Positions 26,966 to 37,249 of a stretch of 64,000 bases of DNA are shown here, piece after piece. The first letter of the stretch is position 1. Every line of letters begins with the position of its first letter. This stretch comes from Ramlibacter sp. (GTDB lineage Bacteria; Pseudomonadota; Gammaproteobacteria; Burkholderiales; Burkholderiaceae_C), in the NCBI GenBank assembly GCA_019635415.1, contig JAHBZN010000002.1:248001-312000 (forward strand). Direction: 5' to 3'. The notes under the pieces were generated by a model that saw only the letters and a program-made list of their open reading frames with translations, made no database searches and was not told the DNA's origin. Both the position numbers and the translations under genes were made by a program.

Positions 26966-28756
26966 ATGCCGTGCGCAAAATCTGCCTGCCCGCTGACCCG
27001 CCTGTCATGCAAGTGGCTGATGGGCCTGCTGGCGTGGGGGGCGCTGTGGATCGGCGCGGCGCCGGCGCAGCAGTTGCCCCCCTCGGAGCCGGGCGGATCG
27101 CTGCTCTGGGAAGCAAAGGATTGGGTCGACCCCACTGGCACCGCCACCCTGCAGGATCTGCTGGACCACCCCGCCAGGCTGGCTCCGGTGGTCGATCCGG
27201 GGCAGACCTACTCACTCGGAACCCGCGGCGCGCTCTGGCGCCAATACCACCTACGGCGCATGGGCGGCGGCACGTCACGCTGGCGCATCGAATTTCCCTT
27301 GCCCCAGATCGATGATGTCACGCTGTACGAGCAGGGGCCGGATCGCCGCTGGCAGGCCCGGCGGGCCGGCGATACCGTCCCCGTGAACCACTGGAGCGAG
27401 CCGGGGCGATTCCCTTCCTTCAGTCTGCACGGCGCCCAGGACGAGCAGGTGATCTATGTGCGCATCGCCCATGGCAATCCGCTGGCGATCCCGGTCCGCT
27501 TCGTCACGGAGCGTGACCGTGGACAGCGCGTGCTGGCGGAATACCTGGGCCAGGGCGTGTTGCTCGGGGTCATGGTGCTGTTGGGCGTGGCCTGTGCTGG
27601 CCTGGGCTGGCTCTACAGTGACCGCGTCTACCTCTGGTATGCCTTGCAGGTTGGTGTGATGGGGCTGGCCGTGGCGGCGCACAGCGGCGTGGCGGCCCAT
27701 TTTCTGTGGCCGTCGTCTGGCGCGTGGGCCGATGCCGCCAACGGGTGCCTGCCGTTGCTGTCCGCGGCCATGATTTTGCTGCTGGTGCGCGAGGTCAGCG
27801 GCATTGCGGTGCACTACCGTCGGCTGGGCTGGGCGGCAGTAGGTGTGGGCGCCGCAGGCTTGCTGGTGGCCGTTGTGTACTACTTCGTGGAGCGGCGCTG
27901 GGGTCTGGCGCTGTTCGGAGGCTACATCCTGCTGGCCATCGCACTCAATCTGACCATGGCGTGGCTGACGGGCTGGCGCGGCGACGTGGTGGGGCACTGG
28001 CTGTTCGCGGCTTACGTGGCCCCGAGCCTCTCGGTGCTTGTTGTGCAGCTGCGGGTTCACGGCTGGTTGCCGTATGGTTGGGACACGCAGCATCTGGTCA
28101 TGGGCTCGTTCCTGCTCCAGGGCCCGCTGCTGTTGATGGCCTTGCACCTGCGCTCCAGGGACCGGCACCAGATGCAGGTGCGCAGGCAGACGCTGGTCAC
28201 CCATGACCCCCTCACGGGGCTGCTGGTGCCCCACCTGTTCCAGGACCGGCTGGCGTTGGCCATCCGGCGGGCCCGGGCGCACGGCGACCATGCCGCGCTG
28301 GTGGTGGTGGAACTGGCCAATCTGCCATCCATCCGCAAGCGGGCCGGCACGACCCAGGCCGAACGCAGCATCCTGCGCTGCGCCATCAAGCTGCGCGGCC
28401 TCATCAAGGACGTGGACACCGTCTGCCGCACCGGCGAGGCGCGATTTGCCCTGATCCTCGAAGGCGCGCACTCGCGCCAACAGGTGTCGGACTTTGGAAC
28501 CAGGCTCGTGGCCTCGGGCTTGCGCAGCCCCGATGGCGCACCGCAGGAGAGCACCTTGCGCTTCCATCTGGCGGCCTGCCTGCTGGGCGAGCGGCCCCAG
28601 GATGCCGCGGAGCTCATCCCCCGGCTGGAGGCCATCCTGGAAGACATGCCGATGCGCAGCCGGCGCGTCATCCGTTTTCTCGAGCCTGAAGCCACCGTCG
28701 CCATGCCGCTGGAGCCGGCGCCCGGCGGGCTCCATCAGGCGGTACCCATTCGCTGA
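26966..28756 (+). CDS. 7TMR-DISM sensor protein with degenerate GGDEF domain
   Basis: 596 residues. A hydrophobic signal segment (about 19-35) leads to a periplasmic DISMED2-like sensor (about 45-170), a seven-helix 7TMR-DISM region (about 185-390) and a C-terminal GGDEF-fold domain (about 410-580, TLVTHDPLTGLLVPHLFQDRL). The active-site loop reads CRTGEARF at 487-494 in place of CRYGGDEF, so the catalytic acids are missing and c-di-GMP synthesis is unlikely. It may bind nucleotide or act by protein contact. The periplasmic DISMED2 type often binds carbohydrates. The gene diverges from the sugar-acid operon, and the next SDR gene starts 16 bases after it, so it may sense the substrate of this region. 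An alternative start at 27020 would also give a signal peptide. Confidence 0.8.
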   Translation: MPCAKSACPLTRLSCKWLMGLLAWGALWIGAAPAQQLPPSEPGGSLLWEAKDWVDPTGTATLQDLLDHPARLAPVVDPGQTYSLGTRGALWRQYHLRRMGGGTSRWRIEFPLPQIDDVTLYEQGPDRRWQARRAGDTVPVNHWSEPGRFPSFSLHGAQDEQVIYVRIAHGNPLAIPVRFVTERDRGQRVLAEYLGQGVLLGVMVLLGVACAGLGWLYSDRVYLWYALQVGVMGLAVAAHSGVAAHFLWPSSGAWADAANGCLPLLSAAMILLLVREVSGIAVHYRRLGWAAVGVGAAGLLVAVVYYFVERRWGLALFGGYILLAIALNLTMAWLTGWRGDVVGHWLFAAYVAPSLSVLVVQLRVHGWLPYGWDTQHLVMGSFLLQGPLLLMALHLRSRDRHQMQVRRQTLVTHDPLTGLLVPHLFQDRLALAIRRARAHGDHAALVVVELANLPSIRKRAGTTQAERSILRCAIKLRGLIKDVDTVCRTGEARFALILEGAHSRQQVSDFGTRLVASGLRSPDGAPQESTLRFHLAACLLGERPQDAAELIPRLEAILEDMPMRSRRVIRFLEPEATVAMPLEPAPGGLHQAVPIR

Positions 28757-28772
28757 AATCACCGGAGACACC

Positions 28773-29507
28773 ATGCGACTCAAAGGAAAGAAAGCCCTCG
28801 TCACGGCCGCTGGCCAGGGCATAGGCCGCGCAGCCGCGCTGGCCATGGCGGCCGAAGGGGCCGAGGTCTGGGCCACCGACGTCAACCCGGCCCTGCTGGA
28901 CAGCTACGACGGCGTGGCCAATGTGCGCGCCGTCCCGCTGGACGTGCTGGACAAGGCCGCCATTGGCCGGGTGGTGGGCGGGCTGCCGCCGCTCGACGTG
29001 CTGTTCAACTGCGCCGGCTTCGTCCACAACGGCACCATCCTCGAGGCCACGGACGATGACTGGGCGTTTGCCTTCAACCTCAATGTGCGCGCCCAGTTCT
29101 GGATGATCCAGGCCGTGCTGCCCGCCATGCTCGGCCGGGGCGGTGGCAGCATCATCAACATGGCGAGTGTCTGCGGCAGCCTCAAGGGCCTGCCGAACCG
29201 CTTCATCTACGGGGCGTCCAAGGCGGCCGTGGTGGGCCTGACCAAGAGCGTGGCGGCCGATTTCGTCGGCCGCGGCATCCGCTGCAATGCGATCGCGCCG
29301 GGCACGGTGGATACGCCCTCGCTCGCGGACCGCATCAACGCCTATGACGACCCGGTCGAGGCGCGCAAGGCTTTCATCGCCCGCCAACCCATGGGGCGGC
29401 TGGCCCAGGCCCACGAAATGGCGCCCATCATCGTTTACCTCGCCAGCGATGAGTCCGTCTTTGCCACCGGCCAGGTGTTCTCGATCGACGGGGGCATGAC
29501 CATATGA
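28773..29507 (+). CDS. SDR dehydrogenase (2-keto-3-deoxy sugar acid 4-dehydrogenase-like)
   Basis: 244 residues. Classical SDR: NAD-binding TAAGQGIG at 10-17, NCAG, catalytic Ser in NMASVCGS, and YGASK. The sequence resembles the DHRS6/BDH2 and 2-keto-3-deoxy-L-fuconate dehydrogenase group (IRCNAIAPGTVDTPSL). In non-phosphorylating sugar-acid routes such enzymes oxidise C4 of a 2-keto-3-deoxy acid to a 2,4-diketo acid. The FAH-family hydrolase encoded two genes on would then cleave that product. The start at 28773 has a GGAGA Shine-Dalgarno. It ends in an ATGA overlap with the next SDR gene. Confidence 0.87.
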   Translation: MRLKGKKALVTAAGQGIGRAAALAMAAEGAEVWATDVNPALLDSYDGVANVRAVPLDVLDKAAIGRVVGGLPPLDVLFNCAGFVHNGTILEATDDDWAFAFNLNVRAQFWMIQAVLPAMLGRGGGSIINMASVCGSLKGLPNRFIYGASKAAVVGLTKSVAADFVGRGIRCNAIAPGTVDTPSLADRINAYDDPVEARKAFIARQPMGRLAQAHEMAPIIVYLASDESVFATGQVFSIDGGMTI

Positions 29508-30250
29508 ACCAGCTCGACTTTCACGGGCGCCACGCCGTGGTCACCGGCGGGGCCACAGGACTGGGCCTGGCCATCGCCCGGCGACTGGTGGCGTCGGGCG
29601 GCAGCGTCACGCTGTGGGACCGCGACGAGCCGGCGGCCCGGCAGGCCGCCGAGGCGCTCGGGCCGCAGGCCGGTGCCGTGGCGGTGGATGTGGCCGAGCC
29701 GGCCTCGGTGGCCGCAGCGGTGCAGGCCACGCTGGCCGTGGCAACGGGCATCGATGCGCTGGTCAACAGCGCCGGCATCACCGGGCCCAACACCCCCCTC
29801 TGGGACTACTCGGTGCAGGCCTGGCGTCAGGTCATCGACGTGAATCTGAACGGGCTGTTTTTGTGCTGCCGCGAGGTGGTGCCCCACATGCGCAGCCGCG
29901 GCTATGGCCGCATCGTCAACATCGCGTCGGTGGCCGGCAAGGACGGCAACCCCAACGCCAGCGCCTACAGCGCGAGCAAGGCCGCGGTGATCGCGCTCAC
30001 CAAATCGCTGGGCAAGGAGCTGGCCAGTTCGGGCGTGCGCGTGAACTGCGTGACACCGGCTGCGGTCAAGACCGCGATCTTTGATCAAATGACGCCTGAG
30101 CACATCCAGTTCATGCTGTCCAAGATCCCGATGGGCCGCTTCGGCACGCCCGAGGAAGTGGCCGCCCTGGTGGGCTGGCTGTGCACTGAAGACTGTTCTT
30201 TTTCCACCGGCGCGGTCTTTGACCTGTCTGGTGGCAGATCCACTTACTGA
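29504..30250 (+). CDS. SDR family oxidoreductase
   Basis: 248 residues. Classical SDR with TGGATGLG (about 14-21), NSAG, NIASVAG and the catalytic YSASK. The C-terminal GRFGTPEEVAALVGWLCTEDCSFSTGAVFDLSGGR is typical. It resembles sugar or 3-oxoacyl-type reductases, possibly L-fucose, L-rhamnose or arabinose-type dehydrogenases. Co-translated with the preceding SDR and 14 bases ahead of the FAH hydrolase. Probably an early oxidation step of the same pathway. Confidence 0.86.
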   Translation: MNQLDFHGRHAVVTGGATGLGLAIARRLVASGGSVTLWDRDEPAARQAAEALGPQAGAVAVDVAEPASVAAAVQATLAVATGIDALVNSAGITGPNTPLWDYSVQAWRQVIDVNLNGLFLCCREVVPHMRSRGYGRIVNIASVAGKDGNPNASAYSASKAAVIALTKSLGKELASSGVRVNCVTPAAVKTAIFDQMTPEHIQFMLSKIPMGRFGTPEEVAALVGWLCTEDCSFSTGAVFDLSGGRSTY

Positions 30251-30264
30251 ACCAAGGAGACCCC

Positions 30265-31113
30265 ATGAAACTCGTACGCTATGGCAACCCCGGCAAGGAA
30301 AAGCCGGGCCTGATCGACGCCAATGGCCAGCTGCGCGACCTGAGCGCCGTGGTCAAGGACATCGGCCCTGACCAACTCGGTGATGCCGCCGTGGCCAGGC
30401 TGCGCAAGCTCAAGACCGACAAGCTGCCACTGGTCAAGGGCAAGCCCCGCATGGGCTGCCCGATGGCCGGCGTCGGCAAGTTCATCGCGATTGGCCTGAA
30501 CTACTCCGACCATGCCGCCGAGACGGGCTCACCCATTCCCAAGGAGCCCATCGTGTTCATGAAGGCCACGAGCTGCATCCAGGGCCCCAACGACCCGGTG
30601 ATGCTGCCCAAGGGCTCGGTCAAGACCGACTGGGAGGTTGAGCTCGGCGTCGTCATCGGCACGCGCGCACGCTATGTCTCGCAGAAGGACGCGCTCAACT
30701 TCGTGGCCGGCTACTGCACCGTCAATGACGTGAGCGAGCGCGAGTTCCAGCTCGAACGCGGCCCCCAGTGGGACAAGGGAAAGGGCTGCGACACGTTCGG
30801 CCCCATCGGTCCCTGGCTGGTCACGCGTGACGAGGTGCCCAATCCGCAAAAGCTCGGCCTGTGGCTGGAGCTCAACGGCCAGCGCGTGCAGGACGGCAGC
30901 ACCAAGACCATGATCTTTGGCGTGGCCAAGCTGGTGAGCTATGTGAGCCAGTTCATGACGCTGATGCCCGGTGACGTGATCACCACCGGCACGCCGCCCG
31001 GCGTGGGCCTGGGCATGAAGCCGCCCGTGTTCCTTAAAAAGGGCGACGTGATGAAGCTGGGCATCGAAGGCCTGGGCGAGCAGCAGCAGCTGGTGGTGCC
31101 TTTCAAGCTCTGA
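30265..31113 (+). CDS. Fumarylacetoacetate hydrolase-family enzyme (2,4-diketo-3-deoxy acid hydrolase candidate)
   Basis: 282 residues. The FAH-fold domain covers about 70-280, with KFIAIGLNYSDHAAE, the metal site region DWEVELGVVIG, and MTLMPGDVITTGTPPGVG. FAH-family enzymes of this length include 2,4-diketo-3-deoxy-L-fuconate and L-rhamnonate hydrolases, which give pyruvate and a hydroxy acid, and also ureidoglycolate lyase misannotations. Its place after two SDRs and near a UxaA-type dehydratase supports the sugar-acid role. A GGAG Shine-Dalgarno lies before the ATG. Confidence 0.87.
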   Translation: MKLVRYGNPGKEKPGLIDANGQLRDLSAVVKDIGPDQLGDAAVARLRKLKTDKLPLVKGKPRMGCPMAGVGKFIAIGLNYSDHAAETGSPIPKEPIVFMKATSCIQGPNDPVMLPKGSVKTDWEVELGVVIGTRARYVSQKDALNFVAGYCTVNDVSEREFQLERGPQWDKGKGCDTFGPIGPWLVTRDEVPNPQKLGLWLELNGQRVQDGSTKTMIFGVAKLVSYVSQFMTLMPGDVITTGTPPGVGLGMKPPVFLKKGDVMKLGIEGLGEQQQLVVPFKL

Positions 31114-31124
31114 GCGAGTGAGTC

Positions 31125-31161
31125 CCGGGCGCGAGGGGCCGGCGGGTGCCCTCGCGCCCGG
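31125..31161 (+). terminator. GC-rich hairpin after the FAH gene
   Basis: Thirteen-bp perfect stem CCGGGCGCGAGGG (31125-31137) and CCCTCGCGCCCGG (31149-31161) with an 11-base loop, beginning 11 bases after the stop codon. No T tract follows, so it may act with Rho or as a 3' stabiliser. Confidence 0.5.
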
Positions 31162-31261
31162 CGCGCTCTGGCGTCGGGGCGGAGGTAATCCAAAACACCT
31201 CAACGGGTAAACCCGCAAATGCCTTAGGAGCGCATCCCTAGAAAAAAAATCGGGTTGTCAC

Positions 31262-31289
31262 TTGACGGCCGCTGAGTTCATGCAAAATA
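31262..31289 (+). promoter_or_regulatory. Candidate promoter of the TetR/beta-oxidation operon
   Basis: TTGACG (31262-31267) and AAAATA (31284-31289) preceded by TGC as an extended -10, spacer 16 bases. The operator palindrome overlaps its 3' end. Confidence 0.45.
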
Positions 31290-31308
31290 GAACGACCGTT
31301 CGTTTTAT
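31287..31308. promoter_or_regulatory. TetR-type operator
   Basis: Arms ATAGAACGA (31287-31295) and TCGTTTTAT (31300-31308) are complementary except at one position and flank CCGT. The AACGA/TCGTT core 13 bases ahead of the TetR start fits an autoregulatory operator that overlaps the -10 box. Confidence 0.65.
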
Positions 31309-31320
31309 TTGATCTGAACC

Positions 31321-32031
31321 ATGTCCGTCACTGAATTGCCCGTGAAATCGCCCCGTCCCGGCGGCCGCGAAGGCCGTGCCATGCAGAAAGGCCAGCAGAC
31401 CAAGGCGGCCATCGTGGACGCTGCGCTGGGCCTGGCCACGCAGATCGGGCTCGAAGGCCTGAGTATCGGCGCCCTGGCCGAGGTCACGCAAATGAGCAAG
31501 TCGGGCGTGTTTGCCCACTTCGGCTCGCGTGAGGAACTGCAGATCTCGGTGATCCGTGAGTACCACACGCGTTTCGAGGACGAGGTGTTCTACCCCGCCA
31601 TGTCCGAGCCGCGCGGCCTGCCCCGCCTGCGCGCCCTGTTCGCCAACTGGATGAAGCGCACCTCGGTCGAAATCGACTCCGGCTGCATCTACATCAGCGG
31701 GGCGGTCGAGTTCGACGACCGCACGGGCCCCGTGCGCGACGCGCTGGCCAGCTCGGTCATGACCTGGCACGCCGCCATGAAGCGCGCGCTCGCCTCCGCC
31801 AAGGAAGAAGGCCATCTGCGCAGCGACGTCAATGAAGAGCAGATGCTTTTCGAGATCCACGGCCTGATCCTCGCGCTGCACTACGAAGCGCGCTTTCTCA
31901 AGAACCCCGGCTCCATGGACCGCGCCAATGCCGGGTTCGACAACATCCTGCGGCTGTATGGCCCCGATGCCACCGCGGCCGCACCCCGCTCACCCAAATC
32001 CAACCGATCCACCAAAAGCGTCAAGGAGTAA
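31321..32031 (+). CDS. TetR family regulator of the beta-oxidation operon
   Basis: 236 residues. The N-terminal HTH (about 30-75) contains GLEGLSIGALAEVTQMSKSG followed by VFAHFGSREELQ. The ligand domain resembles TetR_C_13-type proteins (SGCIYISGAVEFDDRTGPVRDAL). The N-terminal 20 residues are basic and probably disordered, and the C-terminal tail is Ser/Lys-rich. The acyl-CoA dehydrogenase gene starts five bases after its stop, so it is the first gene of the operon and likely represses it in the absence of an acyl-CoA or fatty-acid signal. Confidence 0.88.
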   Translation: MSVTELPVKSPRPGGREGRAMQKGQQTKAAIVDAALGLATQIGLEGLSIGALAEVTQMSKSGVFAHFGSREELQISVIREYHTRFEDEVFYPAMSEPRGLPRLRALFANWMKRTSVEIDSGCIYISGAVEFDDRTGPVRDALASSVMTWHAAMKRALASAKEEGHLRSDVNEEQMLFEIHGLILALHYEARFLKNPGSMDRANAGFDNILRLYGPDATAAAPRSPKSNRSTKSVKE

Positions 32032-32036
32032 TCAAG

Positions 32037-33833
<1,797 letters not shown>

Positions 33834-33858
33834 TTTTCAACCCCGCCAAGGAGATGCC

Positions 33859-34293
33859 ATGCTGAACCGACTCACCACTGCCCTGATCTTCACCCTGTTT
33901 GCCGGTGCCGCGTCCGCGCAGATGACGCCGGTGGGCCTGTGGCGCAGCATCGACGACAAGACGGGGCAGGCCAAGGCCGAGATCCGCATCACGGCCAACG
34001 CCTCGGGTGTGCTCAGCGGCGTCATCGAGAAGGCGCTGGCGCCGTCCAAGGAGCCGCTGTGCACCGAGTGCACCGATGACCGCAAGGGCAAGCCCAAGCT
34101 CGGCATGGAAATCATCCGCGGCGCGACCAAGGCCGAGGGCAAGGACGTCTGGGAAGGCGGCAACATTCTCGACCCCGAGAACGGCAAGACCTACAACCTG
34201 CGGCTCACCCCCATCGAAGGCGGCAAGAAGCTCGAGGTGCGGGGCTCGATTCTTTTCATCGGGCGCACCCAGACCTGGCAGCGCGTCCAGTAA
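33859..34293 (+). CDS. Exported DUF2147 family protein
   Basis: 144 residues. The signal peptide MLNRLTTALIFTLFAGAASA precedes a small beta-rich DUF2147 domain (PVGLWRSIDDKTGQAKAEIRI at its start). The family is periplasmic, of unknown function, and common in Burkholderiales. The CTDDRKGKPKLGMEIIRG-type loop and IEGGKKLEVRGSILFIGRTQTW end fit. It sits between two beta-oxidation enzymes and is co-transcribed with them. The reason is unknown. The ATG at 33859 has a GGAG Shine-Dalgarno and gives an intact signal peptide, unlike the upstream in-frame start. Confidence 0.82.
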   Translation: MLNRLTTALIFTLFAGAASAQMTPVGLWRSIDDKTGQAKAEIRITANASGVLSGVIEKALAPSKEPLCTECTDDRKGKPKLGMEIIRGATKAEGKDVWEGGNILDPENGKTYNLRLTPIEGGKKLEVRGSILFIGRTQTWQRVQ

Positions 34294-34310
34294 TTCAACA
34301 GGAAGACACA

Positions 34311-36722
34311 ATGGCTTCGGCTCAAACCAGATTTCAAGTCAACAAGGTCGCCGTGCTCGGCGCCGGCGTGATGGGGGCGCAGATTGCCGCGCACCTGGTC
34401 AACGTCAAGGTCCCGGTGGTGCTGTTTGACCTGCCCGCCAAGGAAGGCCCCAAGAACGGCATCGTCACGCGGGCGGTGGAGGGGCTCAAGAAACTCAAGC
34501 CCGCCCCCCTGGGCGTGCCCGACGACGCGGCGCTGATCGTGCAGGCCAACTATGAAGAGCACATGGACCTGCTCAAGGATTGCGACCTGATCATCGAGGC
34601 GATCGCCGAGCGCATGGACTGGAAGCTGGACCTCTACAAGAAGATCGCTCCTTTCGTCGCGCCGCACACCATCGTCGCGTCAAACACCTCGGGCCTGTCG
34701 ATCACCAAGCTCAGTGAGGCACTGCCCGAGGCCATCAAGCCGAGGTTCTGCGGCATCCACTTCTTCAATCCGCCGCGCTACATGTACCTGGTGGAACTGA
34801 TCAACACGCCCACCACCGACGCCCACATCCTGGACGACCTGGAGACCTTTGTCACCAGTGGGCTGGGCAAGGGCGTGGTGCGCGCGCACGACACCCCCAA
34901 CTTCATCGCCAACCGTGTCGGCATCGCCGGCATGCTGGCCACCATGAAGGAGGTCGAGAACTTTGGCCTCACGGTGGACGTGGTGGACGATCTCACGGGC
35001 AAGAAACTCGGGCGCGCCAGCAGCGGCACCTTCCGCACCGCCGACGTGGTGGGCCTGGACACCATGGCCCACGTCATCAAGACGCTGCAGGACAACCTGA
35101 ACGCGGACACCGATCCGTTCTACGCCAGCTTCGCCACGCCCGAGGTGCTCAAGACCCTGCTGGACATGGGCAATCTGGGCCAGAAGACCGGCGCGGGCTT
35201 CTACAAGAAAGTGGGCCGCGACATCCTGCGCTTTGACCTGGCCAGCAAGGACTACGTGCCCGCCGGCGGCAAGGCCGACGAGGTCTATGGCCGCATGCTC
35301 AGGAAGCCGGCTGGCGAGCGCCTGAAGCTGCTGCGCGAGAGCGAGGGCGCGCAGGGCCAGTTCCTGTGGGCCATCCTGCGCAACAGCTTCCACTACGCCG
35401 CCGTGCACCTCGCCGATATCGCCGAGACCGCGCGCGACATCGACTTCGCGATGCGCTGGGGCTTCGGCATGAAGCAGGGCCCGTTCGAGCTCTGGCAGGA
35501 GGCCGGGTGGCTCGAGGTGGCCAACTGGATCAAGGAAGACATCAAGGCCGGCAAGACGCTGAGCAAGGCGCCGCTGCCCGACTGGGTGTTCAAGGGCGCC
35601 GTGGCCAAGGCGGGCGGCGTGCACACCGCCAAGGGCTCGTGGAACGCCGTGACCAAGAAGTTCCAGCCGCGCCGCGTGCTGCCCGTCTACCAGCGCCAGC
35701 ATTTCCCGGAAACGGTGCTGGGCAGCGAAGCCCAGGGCTTTGCCACCGCCGGCAAGACACTGCACGAAACCGACGCCATTCGCCTGTGGACGCTGGACGA
35801 CGAGGTCGTCATTGCCAGCCTCAAGACCAAGATGCACGCCATCAGCCCGGACGTGGCCGAAGGCCTGCAGATGGCCGTGGACCTGGCCGAGAAGTCCTAC
35901 CAGGGCGTGGTGATCTGGTCGGGCGACGAACCGTTCAGCGCGGGCGCTGACCTGCAGGCCATGCTGCCGGCCTTCATGACGGTGGGCGTCAGCGCCATCG
36001 ACGAAGCCGAGCACTACCTGCAGCAGACCATGTTGCGCCTGCGCTATGCCAACGTGCCGGTGGTTTCGGCCATTCGCGGGCTGGCGCTGGGCGGGGGCTG
36101 CGAAATGGCGATCCATTCGGCGCGCCGCGTGGCGGCCATGGAGAGCTATGTCGGCCTGGTGGAAGTGGGCGTGGGCCTGGTGCCCGGCGCCGGCGGCCTG
36201 ACCTACATCGCGCGCCGCGCGGCCGAGAATTCAGCCGCCTCCACCGACAAGGACCTGCTCAAGTTTGTCACCGAGGGCTTCACCGCCGCGGCCATGGCCA
36301 AGGTGGGCACCAGTGCGATCGAAAGCCGCAAGATCGGCTATCTGCTCGACAGCGACCTGATCGTGCCCAACAAGGACGAACTGCTGTTCGTGGCGCTCAA
36401 CGAAGCCAAGGCCATGTACACCGCGGGCTACCGCCCGCCGCACCGCCGCCAGTTCCCCGTGGCCGGGCGCAACGGCAAGGCCACCATCCAGGGCCAGCTG
36501 GTCAACATGCGCGACGGTGGCTTCATCAGCCAGCACGACTTCCACATTGCCAGCCTGATTGCCGGCGTGGTGACTGGCGGCGACGTGGACACCAACACGA
36601 TGGTGACCGAGGAGTACCTGATGACGCTGGAACGGCGCGCCTTCTGCTCCCTGCTCACGCACCCCAAGACGCAGGAACGCATCATGGGCATGCTGTCCAC
36701 CGGCAAGCCGGTGCGCAACTGA
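34311..36722 (+). CDS. 3-hydroxyacyl-CoA dehydrogenase / enoyl-CoA hydratase, dehydrogenase-first (FadN-like)
   Basis: 803 residues. The NAD-binding GAGVMG is at 17-22 and the dehydrogenase part, SNTSGLSI and the HFFNPPRYMYLVEL segment, comes first. A C-terminal dehydrogenase domain follows and then an enoyl-CoA hydratase-like domain (about 500-720, EPFSAGADLQAML and IRGLALGGGCEMAIHSARR). This is the reverse of the E. coli FadB order and matches the FadN type. It carries out the hydration and second oxidation of beta-oxidation with the thiolase downstream. Stop and next start share one base. Confidence 0.93.
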   Translation: MASAQTRFQVNKVAVLGAGVMGAQIAAHLVNVKVPVVLFDLPAKEGPKNGIVTRAVEGLKKLKPAPLGVPDDAALIVQANYEEHMDLLKDCDLIIEAIAERMDWKLDLYKKIAPFVAPHTIVASNTSGLSITKLSEALPEAIKPRFCGIHFFNPPRYMYLVELINTPTTDAHILDDLETFVTSGLGKGVVRAHDTPNFIANRVGIAGMLATMKEVENFGLTVDVVDDLTGKKLGRASSGTFRTADVVGLDTMAHVIKTLQDNLNADTDPFYASFATPEVLKTLLDMGNLGQKTGAGFYKKVGRDILRFDLASKDYVPAGGKADEVYGRMLRKPAGERLKLLRESEGAQGQFLWAILRNSFHYAAVHLADIAETARDIDFAMRWGFGMKQGPFELWQEAGWLEVANWIKEDIKAGKTLSKAPLPDWVFKGAVAKAGGVHTAKGSWNAVTKKFQPRRVLPVYQRQHFPETVLGSEAQGFATAGKTLHETDAIRLWTLDDEVVIASLKTKMHAISPDVAEGLQMAVDLAEKSYQGVVIWSGDEPFSAGADLQAMLPAFMTVGVSAIDEAEHYLQQTMLRLRYANVPVVSAIRGLALGGGCEMAIHSARRVAAMESYVGLVEVGVGLVPGAGGLTYIARRAAENSAASTDKDLLKFVTEGFTAAAMAKVGTSAIESRKIGYLLDSDLIVPNKDELLFVALNEAKAMYTAGYRPPHRRQFPVAGRNGKATIQGQLVNMRDGGFISQHDFHIASLIAGVVTGGDVDTNTMVTEEYLMTLERRAFCSLLTHPKTQERIMGMLSTGKPVRN

Positions 36723-37249
36723 TGAACGCCGTCGCCACACCCGGGGCCGCGCCCAACCGCCTGCAGCGCCAGTTGTCGCGGCTGCAGGAGGCTCCGGCGC
36801 TGGTGCGTCCCTGGGTGCGCAACATCGTGCTGCGCCGCGCCGTTCCGTTCACCGGCACGGCGGGGCTGCGCTTCATCACCATGGAGCCCGGCCAGGTGGA
36901 GATCGCCATCGCCAACGAACGCCGCGTGCAGAACCACATTGGCGGGGTGCACGCCTCCGCCATGAACCTGCTGGCCGAGACGGCCACCGGCATGGTGGTC
37001 GGCATGAACGTGCGCGACGACTGCCTGCCGCTGGCCAAGGAACTGCGCATGCAGTTCCGCAAGCGCGCCACCGGCGGCCTGCGTGCCGTGGCCACGCTGA
37101 GCGACGCCCAGCGCACCGCGATGCAGGCCAGTGACAAGGGCGAGGTCAATGTGTCTGTCATCGTGACCGACGAGGCCGGAGCCAACCCGGTCGAATGTGA
37201 ATTTATCTGGGCCTGGATCCCGTCCGGCCCGCGCAGGAGTGAAACATGA
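36722..37249 (+). CDS. Hotdog-fold thioesterase-like protein (DUF4442/PaaI-like)
   Basis: 175 residues. A single hotdog domain with HIGGVHASAMNLLAETATGM (the helix region holding the likely catalytic residues) and CEFIWAWIPSG near the end. It probably hydrolyses acyl-CoA or removes dead-end intermediates. Overlaps the FadN-like gene by one base and the thiolase gene by four, so all three are coupled. Confidence 0.8.
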   Translation: MNAVATPGAAPNRLQRQLSRLQEAPALVRPWVRNIVLRRAVPFTGTAGLRFITMEPGQVEIAIANERRVQNHIGGVHASAMNLLAETATGMVVGMNVRDDCLPLAKELRMQFRKRATGGLRAVATLSDAQRTAMQASDKGEVNVSVIVTDEAGANPVECEFIWAWIPSGPRRSET

